Assembly: GCA_016721875.1 (NCBI GenBank)
Contig: JADKHG010000005.1
Coordinates: 1-64,000 of the forward strand
Length of the DNA: 64,000 nt
DNA from: Sphingomonadales bacterium
GTDB lineage: Bacteria > Pseudomonadota > Alphaproteobacteria > Sphingomonadales > Sphingomonadaceae
Direction of reading: 5' to 3'
In this document: piece after piece, positions 57,292-64,000 of the stretch
Layout: each line of letters starts with the position of its first letter
How positions within the stretch are numbered: position 1 is the stretch's first letter
Position numbers and translations under genes: made by a program
The notes under the pieces: generated by a model
What the model saw: only the letters and a program-made list of their open reading frames with translations
Told to the model about the DNA's origin: nothing
The model's database searches: none

Positions 57292-59339
57292 ATGACCAGA
57301 AAATATCTTTTCGGATCGGCATCGATCACCGCCGCAGCGATCCTTGTTGCACTGGGTGGAGCCACATATTCCACACCCGCAATGGCAACCGAATGCCTGC
57401 TCGACACCAATGACGATGGAGTTGCTGACGCTGCCGATACGGACGGCGGTGCCGTTGGTTCGGGAACCGATGCTCTGGCTTGCGGCACGGTGCAACTGCC
57501 ACCCAGGCGGGCGGTGTTGCATTGGGTACCGGCGCTCAGGCAACCGGACCGAGCCCTGCCAACCCGATATTCGCAACCGTCGCGGTCGGCTATAATACTT
57601 TGGCACACGACAACGCAGTGGCCATCGGCAACAGCGCGCAGGCGCGCTTCAGCGGCGTTTCCAGCCAACCCAATATTGGCATCAACGCAGCAACAGCCAT
57701 TGGTGGTAATGCTGTCGCGATAGGTTCGAATACTGTCGCGATCGGATCGACTGCCCGTGCAGGCTTAGGCTTTGCCTTCAACAGCCCTGGCGATCCAGTC
57801 AGCGCCGGCAATAACATCACGGTCGTGGGCGGCCGTGCTGAAGCCAATCAGAATGATGCAACGGCAATAGGCGCAAACAGCGAAATAAGCGCCGAACTCG
57901 GCACTGCGCTCGGCAGCCAGACGCAAGTGTCGCAGGCAGGCGGCATTGCGATTGGCTTTGGTGCCAGCGCCCAGGGACCGAGCACGGTGAACCCGATTTT
58001 CGCCTCAATTGCGATGGGCCATAACGCAATCGCCGTCGACAATGCGGTTGCGATTGGAAACACCGCACAAGCGCGCTTCAGCGGTGTATCGAGCCAGCCC
58101 AACGTTGGCATTAATGCTGCTACAGCCATTGGTGGCAATGCGGTCGCGGTAGGTTCTAATACCGTCGCCATCGGATCGACGGCCCGCGCTGGCACAGGCT
58201 TTGCCTTTAACACTCCGGGCGCTCCAGTCAGCGCAGGTTTCAACCAGACCGCCGTGGGTGGCCGAGCTGAAACCAACGCCACGGGTGGAACCGCAATCGG
58301 TGCCAACAGCAATGTTTCTGGCACAAACGGAACCGCGCTGGGACAAGACACGCTTGTCGCCGCCAGCAACGCCGTTGCTATCGGTAATGGCGCGAATATA
58401 ACGGCGGGCGGCAGTGGATCGATTGCAATCGGTTCCGGATCCAGCGCCACGCTGAACTTCGCAACGGTTGTTGGTACAAATGCACAAGGTACCGCAACAG
58501 GCGCATCCGCATTTGGTAACAATGCCAATGCTTCCGGCGCGAACGCAACCGCACTGGGCACTGGCGCCCAGGCAGTGGGTGCCGGTTCGGTTGCACTTGG
58601 TGGCGGCTCGGTTGCCACGCAAGCAAACACCGTTTCGGTAGGCAATGTCGGCACCGAACGTCGCATCGTCCACGTGGCAGCAGGGACCGGCCTGACCGAC
58701 GCCGTGAATGTCGGGCAGTTGAACACGGCAATTGCCGGGGTCGGCGGTTCGGCAGCAGCAGCTCAAGCTACAGCCGATACAGCCATTGTTAACGCGGCAG
58801 CAGCGCAGGCTAGTGCAAACACTGCACTTGCTGAAAACGTTGTGCAGGATGGACGTTTGACGGCGGTTGAAGGTGTCAATGCCACCCAAGACACGCAGAT
58901 TGCGGCTATCCAGACTGTGAACACAACACAATCGACGCAAATTGCCGCCATTCAGACAGTCAACACCACACAGGATAACCGTCTGACGGCAGTTGAAGCA
59001 CTGAACCTGACGCAGTCGAGCCAGATCAGCAGCCTGCAAACGCTGACTGCTGCGCACACGTCGCAGATCAACGATTTGTTCAATATCACCGATAAGGATC
59101 GGCGTGAGGCACGTCGTGGCACCGCTGCGGCAATTGCGATCACCACCGCGCCGATGCCGTCAGAGCCCGGCAAGACCAGCTATGCGCTGAACGTCGCAAA
59201 TTATCGCGGCGAACAGGCAGTTGGTCTGTCACTCGCGCACCGCACCAGCAGCGACAATCCGTTCGCAATCACCGCTGGCGCCTCGTTCGCAGGTGGCAAG
59301 GATATTGGCGCCCGCGTCGGTATCGCTGGCGAATTCTGA
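57292..59339 (+). CDS. YadA-type trimeric autotransporter adhesin, one frameshift
   Basis: About 682 residues. The signal peptide is AAAILVALGGATYSTPAMA. The frame breaks near 57486: GGCACGGTGC needs one more G to read GTGATATQAGG. Left-handed YadA head repeats (AVAIGNSA, TAIGGNAV, NTVAIGST, TALGQD) follow. Then come a neck (NTVSVGNVGTERRIVHVAAG, DAVNVGQLN), a coiled-coil stalk with 14-residue TQIAAIQTVNT units, and a YadA anchor (AAAIAITTAPMPSE, GLSLAHRTSSDNPFAITAGA) ending in F. It is an outer-membrane adhesin displayed as a homotrimer. A strong terminator follows. Confidence 0.93.
57510..58365 (+). repeat. Tandem 143-residue duplication in the adhesin head
   Basis: Unit 1 begins GGVALGTGA at 57510 and unit 2 begins GGIAIGFGA at 57939, an offset of 429 bases (143 codons). 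Both share ARFSGVSSQP, GINAATAIGGNAV, GFAFN.PG.PVSAG and GGRAE. DNA identity is high, so slippage or recombination could change head length. Confidence 0.85.
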
Positions 59340-59386
59340 TCTGTTAAGGGCTGACTGAAAGGTTAGTCTCCCTTAGTCAGTCCAAG

Positions 59387-59424
59387 ACAGGCCGGAGCTG
59401 CAAAGCTCCGGCCTGTTGGTTTTT
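59387..59424 (+). terminator. Strong intrinsic terminator after the adhesin gene
   Basis: ACAGGCCGGAGCT at 59387-59399 pairs perfectly with 59404-59416 around a GCAA tetraloop, followed by TGGTTTTT. A weaker AGTCAG-type hairpin lies just before it (59351-59380). It ends the adhesin transcript before crtY. Confidence 0.92.
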
Positions 59425-59528
59425 GCTCAGGAACCCGGATCTCTCCTATTGCCAGTATTGAACCAATCTCCACAGGTTCTTGAATACTGACGCTTCCCCT
59501 GATCGCTTGGCTCGTCTAGGTGCCAACA

Positions 59529-60713
59529 ATGGATAGCGACCGATCCAGAGATAATCTGAAATGCGACATTGCGATTGTTGGCGGCGGCTTGGCTGGCGGC
59601 CTGATCGCGCTGGCGCTTGCCCGGTTGCGCCCGGAACTGAAGCTGGTGCTGATCGATCAGGACAAGAGCTTTGGCGGCAACCACATTTGGAGCTTTTTCG
59701 CGAGCGACATTGCGCCCGAGCATCGTTGGCTGACCGCACCGCTCGTCACCTATGGCTGGTCGGGATATGAAGTTCATTTCCCGAGCCATTCGCGCTCGAT
59801 CGACAATATTTATTACACCATCGAGTCCGAACGGCTTGACTGGTTGCTGCGCAACAACCTGCCGCAAAGCTCCCTTTTTTCGGGACGCGAGGTAAAAGCA
59901 GTCAGCCCGCGATTGGTAGTTCTCGACGGTGCCCAGCGGATCAATGCTGGTGGCGTTATTGACGCGCGCGGTGCTGGCGACGCGCATCATCTCGATTGCG
60001 GCTGGCAGAAATTCACCGGACAGTTGCTGCAGCTCAAAGACCCGCACGATATGAAGAACCCGATCATCATGGATGCGACGGTCGAGCAATATGATGGCTA
60101 TCGTTTTGTCTATGTGCTGCCCTTTGGCATGGACAAGGTTTTTGTCGAAGACACCTATTATAGCGACCGGCCGGACTTCGACCCGCGCGTCATGCGCCGC
60201 CGCATTGCCGCCTATGCAGAGGCCAAGGGCTGGCAGGTGGACCGCGTGGTGCGCGAAGAAACCGGCGTGCTGCCTGTGGTCATGGGCGGCGATCTCGACA
60301 ATTATTGGGCGAGCGGCAGCGGGCGCACAGCAAAAGCAGGCGCGCGCGGAGCCTTTTTCCATCCCGTCACCAGCTACTCATTACCCGATGCAGTGCGCAA
60401 CGCGATCTTCATAGCCGAACAGCCCGATCTGGACGGCGACAAGCTGAACATGCTGATGCGTCAACGCGCCGACGCGCATTGGAAAAGCGGCAAATTCTTC
60501 AGGATGCTAAACCGTATGATGTTCCGCGCATCGATGCCCAATGAGCGTTACAAGGTGCTCGAACGCTTCTACACTTTGAAACCCGGTTTGATCGAGCGCT
60601 TCTATTCCGGCAAGACAACAGGCGGAGACAAGGCGCGGATATTGTCTGGCAAGCCACCGGTGCCGGTTGGCAAGGCGATCAGGGCATTGCGGCCGAGGAC
60701 AAAGAAACGGTGA
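59529..60713 (+). CDS. crtY: Lycopene beta-cyclase CrtY
   Basis: About 394 residues. It closes the beta-ionone rings of lycopene to give beta-carotene. The NAD(P)/FAD fold starts CDIAIVGGGLAGGLIALALA. Family motifs are FGGNHIWSFF, VIDARGAG, YRFVYVLPFG, VFVEDTYYSD, EETGVLPVVMGG and GAFFHPVTSYSLPDAV. It is the first gene of crtY-crtI-LOG-crtB. GTG 59520 is a possible longer start. Confidence 0.94.
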   Translation: MDSDRSRDNLKCDIAIVGGGLAGGLIALALARLRPELKLVLIDQDKSFGGNHIWSFFASDIAPEHRWLTAPLVTYGWSGYEVHFPSHSRSIDNIYYTIESERLDWLLRNNLPQSSLFSGREVKAVSPRLVVLDGAQRINAGGVIDARGAGDAHHLDCGWQKFTGQLLQLKDPHDMKNPIIMDATVEQYDGYRFVYVLPFGMDKVFVEDTYYSDRPDFDPRVMRRRIAAYAEAKGWQVDRVVREETGVLPVVMGGDLDNYWASGSGRTAKAGARGAFFHPVTSYSLPDAVRNAIFIAEQPDLDGDKLNMLMRQRADAHWKSGKFFRMLNRMMFRASMPNERYKVLERFYTLKPGLIERFYSGKTTGGDKARILSGKPPVPVGKAIRALRPRTKKR

Positions 60714-62190
60714 AGTCAGCAATTATCATTGGCGCGGGTTTTGGCGGTTTGGCGCTTGCCATCAGGTTGCAATCGGCGGGCGTGCAGACGACCATAGTCG
60801 AGGCGCGCGACAAGCCAGGTGGGCGCGGCTATTATTGGGAACGGCAGGGCTTCACCTTCGATGCCGGACCAACGGTGGTCACGGACCCACCCTGCCTGCA
60901 GGAATTGTGGGAATTGTCGGGCAGCGACATGGCCGACGATGTTGACCTGATTTCCGTCATGCCATTCTACCGGCTCAATTGGCCCGACGGCACCAATTTC
61001 GATTATTCGAACGACCAGGCCGCACTGAATGCGGAAATCGCCAAGCTGAACCCTGCGGACGTCACGGGGTATGCACGCTTTCTGGAATATTCGAAGGGGG
61101 TGTATGAGGAGGGCTATGTCAAGCTCGGCTCGGCGGCCTTCCTCGACTTTGCCTCAATGATAAAGGCGGCACCAGCGCTGATGAAATATCAGGCGTGGCG
61201 GTCGGTTTATTCGGTCGTCTCGAGCTATGTTCAGGATGAGCGGTTGCGGCAGGCATTGTCGTTCCATACCCTGCTCGTCGGCGGCAATCCGATGTCGACC
61301 AGTTCGATCTACGCGCTGATCCACACCATCGAGAAGGAAGGCGGCGTCTGGTTTGCGCGCGGCGGCACCAACCGGCTGGTGGCAGGGATGGTTGCGCTGT
61401 TCGAACGGCTAGGCGGCGTGATACGGCTGAACGATCCGGTCGAACGCATCCTGACCGAGGGCAATCGCGCGACGGGAGTGGTCACCAAGTCGGGCTGGCG
61501 CGGAGAAGCCGATGCAGTCGCCTCCAACGGCGATATGATGCACAATTACGCCGCGCTGCTGAAGGATCATCCGCGCGGGGCCAAGGCCGCGAAAGCGTTG
61601 AAGCGCAAACGCTGGTCGCCTTCGCTGTTCGTCGTCCATTTTGGCGTGAAGGGGCATTATCCGGATATTGCGCACCATTCGATCCTGTTCGGCCCGCGCT
61701 ACAAAGGGCTGCTCGACGATATTTATAAGACCGGCACAGTGCCCGAAGATTTCTCGCTATACCTCCACCACCCGACTGCAACCGATCCGCACATGGCACC
61801 CGAAGGCTATTCAACCTTTTACGTCCTCGCGCCGGTCGCGCATCTGGGAAAGAGCAAGGTCGATTGGGACGGCGGCTTTGGCGACCAGTTTGAGGCGGCG
61901 ATTTTGGACGAGGTCGAACGGCGTGTGTTACCGGGGCTGAAAGCCAACCTCGCCACCAGCTTCCACTGTGCGCCGACCGATTTCGGACGCGATCTCAATG
62001 CGCATCTGGGCAGCGCCTTTTCGCTGGAACCGGTGCTGTGGCAAAGCGCCTATTTCCGCGCGCACAACCGCGACGATGTGATTTCAAACCTTTACTTTAC
62101 CGGCGCGGGAACGCATCCGGGGCGGAATTCGGGGTCGTCGGCAGCGCCAAGGCGACTGCGACTTTGATGTTAGAGGATTTGAAAGCTTGA
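60710..62190 (+). CDS. crtI: Phytoene desaturase CrtI, frameshift near the C-terminus
   Basis: About 494 residues. It desaturates phytoene stepwise to lycopene. The FAD motif is AIIIGAGFGGLALAIRL and is followed by DKPGGRGYYWERQGFTFDAG. The C-terminus should read GAGTHPGAGIPGVVGSAKAT, but four G/C bases are missing near 62118-62133 in CCGGGGCGGAATTCGGGG. The remaining frame ends LEDLKA at 62190. GTG 60710 overlaps the crtY stop. All breaks are homopolymer deletions, so the gene is probably intact. Confidence 0.93.
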
Positions 62191-62768
62191 AACGCCTAGC
62201 TGTATATTGCGGGTCTGCGACACCTGCCGACCCTGTCTATATAGAAACTGCCCGCGCTGTGGGCGCTGGCTTGGCGGCGCGCGGCATTGGAGTGGTCTAT
62301 GGCGGAGGGCGGCTGGGCCTGATGGGTGCGGTGGCGGACGCGGCGTTGGAGGCTGGCGGCGAGGTCATCGGCGTGATCCCCGAGGCGCTGGTCGGCAGCG
62401 AGGTGGCGCACAAGGGCTGCACCGAACTGCATGTCGTCCCGGGCATGCACGAACGCAAAAGGATGTTTACCGACCTATCCGACGGCTTTGTCACTATCCC
62501 CGGAGGGGTCGGCACGATGGACGAATTGTGGGAAGCGATCAGCTGGGCGCAATTGGGCTATCATGACAAACCGGTGGGCGTGCTCAACGTTGCGGGCTTT
62601 TACGACAAGCTGATCGAATTCAACCGGCATATGATCGATGTCGGTTTCATTCGTGAGCAGCATGCCGGGATCATGGTTGTTGGCGATGCGCTCGACGAAT
62701 TGTTGGCAAAAATGGCCGCCTATGTGCCGCACAAAAGCATCTTCCAGATGAAGGCTGAGGATTTGTGA
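62187..62768 (+). CDS. LOG-family phosphoribohydrolase, inside the carotenoid operon
   Basis: A 193-residue Rossmann-like protein of the TIGR00730 type. Motifs are VYCGSATPADPVY, GVVYGGGRLGLMGAVADAAL, GMHERKRMF and the catalytic PGGVGTMDELWEAISWAQLG. LOG enzymes release a free base from a nucleotide (cytokinin activation in plants; nucleotide hydrolysis in bacteria). The TTG start overlaps the crtI stop by four bases, and its own stop overlaps crtB. Its role in pigment metabolism is unknown. Confidence 0.9.
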   Translation: MKRLAVYCGSATPADPVYIETARAVGAGLAARGIGVVYGGGRLGLMGAVADAALEAGGEVIGVIPEALVGSEVAHKGCTELHVVPGMHERKRMFTDLSDGFVTIPGGVGTMDELWEAISWAQLGYHDKPVGVLNVAGFYDKLIEFNRHMIDVGFIREQHAGIMVVGDALDELLAKMAAYVPHKSIFQMKAEDL

Positions 62769-63694
62769 GCGAAAGGGCGGCTCTCGTCGCCTATGCCCGC
62801 GACAGCATAAAGCGCGGGTCAAAATCTTTCGCACTCGCCAGCCGACTGTTTGACCGCACGACGCGCGAGCGGGTCTGGCTGCTTTATGCATGGTGCCGCA
62901 AATGCGATGATCTGGCCGACGGGCAGGACCATGGTGGTGCCATGGCTTTGGTCGATGATCCAGCCGTACGGTTGGTGGCGATGCGCGACCTGACCGCGCG
63001 CGCAATCCAAGGCGAAGTTACCGGCGACCCCGCCTTTGATGCCTTGGGCGTAGTCGCGCGCGAATGCGGGCTGACGCAGGGTATGGCCGATGCAGTGATA
63101 GAGGGCTTTGCCCTCGACGCCAATGGTTGGCACCCACGCAGCGAGGGAGACCTTTATCGTTATTGCTATCATGTCGCAGGTGCAGTCGGGGTGATGATGG
63201 CGGTGGTGATGGGTGTCGCACCCGATGACGACGAAACCCTCGACCGCGCCTGTGACCTTGGCATCGCCTTCCAGCTCGCCAACATCGCCCGCGATATTGC
63301 CGAGGATGGCAGTGCGGGTCGCTGTTACCTGCCCGATGACTGGCTGGCCTTGCTCGACATCGGCCCCGGCGAGCATCTACGGCCGCACAACCGCAAGAAA
63401 CTGGCACTAATGGCGCGCTGGCTGGCGGACGAAGCGGGGCAATATGAAGCCTCCGCTCGCGTCGGTGCATCCCGCCTGCCCTTTCGCGCACGCTGGGCCG
63501 TGCTCGCGGCGGCGGGGATATACGGCGATATTGCGCGGAAAGTTCGCGCGGGCGGCGAACATGCCTGGGATGCGCGGGTTTTCACCTCGCGTGGGGAGAA
63601 ATTGCGCTGGGTTAAATCGGCTTTTATGGATGCTCGTCGGAACCAGCCTGTGCCCGTAAATCGGGAAGGATTGTGGACGCGACCTCGCGCCTAG
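62765..63694 (+). CDS. crtB: Phytoene synthase CrtB
   Basis: A 309-residue head-to-head prenyl synthase that joins two geranylgeranyl-PP into phytoene. The two Asp-rich motifs are CDDLADGQD and NIARDIAEDGSAGRCYLPDDW. GTG 62765 overlaps the LOG gene stop by four bases. It is the last gene of the operon and converges on cysQ. Confidence 0.95.
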   Translation: MSERAALVAYARDSIKRGSKSFALASRLFDRTTRERVWLLYAWCRKCDDLADGQDHGGAMALVDDPAVRLVAMRDLTARAIQGEVTGDPAFDALGVVARECGLTQGMADAVIEGFALDANGWHPRSEGDLYRYCYHVAGAVGVMMAVVMGVAPDDDETLDRACDLGIAFQLANIARDIAEDGSAGRCYLPDDWLALLDIGPGEHLRPHNRKKLALMARWLADEAGQYEASARVGASRLPFRARWAVLAAAGIYGDIARKVRAGGEHAWDARVFTSRGEKLRWVKSAFMDARRNQPVPVNREGLWTRPRA

Positions 63695-63701
63695 CACCAC
63701 T

Positions 63702-64000
63702 TCATAAGTTAAGAATGGTGCCCGCCCTCTCGCTCAACCGTTCAACCGCCGCCGCATGAATTCCCGGAGCGCTGCAGATCAGGCCGAAATCAAGCGGCTT
63801 TGGCTTGTTGTAGCGAATAGGCTCGCCCAGCGCATTGCTCACTTTCGCCCCGGCTTCCTCTGCGATCAGATGTGCCGCCGCAATATCCCATTCATGCCCC
63901 AGCGCAGCGTCGCTACCAGATCGGCACGGTCGCACGCGACCATAGTCATCCGCATCGCGATACTGTTGGGTTTGTGGACCATTTCCAGATCACGATCGAC
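63702..64000 (-). CDS. cysQ: 3'(2'),5'-bisphosphate nucleotidase CysQ, C-terminal part, one frameshift, runs off right edge
   Basis: The C-terminal portion of an inositol-monophosphatase-fold enzyme that removes phosphate from PAP. The frame leading in from the edge reads KPNSIAMRMTMVACDRADLV, then breaks near 63905 where GGGCATGAATGG should hold one more base to give NEWDIAAAHLIAEEAG. The rest reads NKPKPLDFGLICSAPGIH. It could also be a close suhB-like paralogue; the N-terminus is out of view. Confidence 0.82.

Noticed and set aside
57848..58726. Long minus-strand open frames within the adhesin gene
   Set aside because: They mirror the repetitive Gly/Ala/Asn coding of the adhesin and have low-complexity translations with no homologous motifs.

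Overview
The window looks like a chromosomal segment of a sphingomonad (Alphaproteobacteria, Sphingomonadaceae-like). The basis is the overall codon use, the carotenoid cluster with a lycopene beta-cyclase, the fabD/fabG/acpP/fabF/mltG order, the extended S6 and L9 tails, the alkylsulfatase and the B12-regulated TonB receptor. This is inference from gene content; no search was run. The sequence carries many one-base indels, mostly deletions in short homopolymers, in genes that should be intact (secD, yajC, mpl, kup, trkH, crtI, hpt, yadA). I read most frameshifts as sequencing or assembly errors. I annotate single-lesion genes as CDS over their full span and heavily damaged ones as pseudogenes.

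Layout. 1-1207: damaged yajC-secD and a damaged tRNA-Pro. 1532-2548: endolysin/holin pair. 2692-5396: cobalamin riboswitch, BtuB and a small membrane protein. 5382-8116: a LigT-like phosphodiesterase and an alkylsulfatase. 8183-21363: a 13.2 kb AT-rich mobile element. 21452-31382: purine salvage, mltG and the fatty-acid synthesis cluster on the minus strand, with a 443 bp GxxExxY mini-element between fabG and an enoyl-CoA hydratase. 31430-37165: mpl, a broken 5'-nucleotidase, rpsF-rpsR-rplI and small genes. 37433-43631: a beta-helix protein and a potassium-uptake region with a KdpD/KdpE-like hybrid regulator. 43677-57000: folE, a zinc-ribbon TonB-like protein, transaldolase, secreted paralogues, patatin, a lysozyme-fold protein, a flavin monooxygenase and a sterol desaturase/DUF2141 pair. 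57292-59339: a YadA-type adhesin. 59529-63694: crtY-crtI-LOG-crtB. 63702-64000: partial cysQ.

The main discovery candidate is the element at 8183-21363. It encodes a stand-alone Cas1 with its catalytic residues, a family B DNA polymerase with all exonuclease and polymerase motifs, and two HNH proteins. It ends in a 10 bp terminal inverted repeat (9/10 match) and is bounded by an exact 19 bp direct repeat. The insertion splits an otherwise recognisable REP doublet. Together these features define a casposon-like self-synthesising transposon in a proteobacterium. It carries a cargo module of a C5-cytosine DNA methyltransferase, a double-GHKL ATPase and a receiver-domain protein that resembles a defence system. 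No CRISPR array or cas2 is present.

Other notable points are a one-component KdpD-KdpE hybrid next to kup, an RCK-N-only TrkA beside TrkH, a GxxExxY gene enclosed by 27 bp inverted repeats, and a riboswitch-linked membrane protein that may complete B12 uptake.
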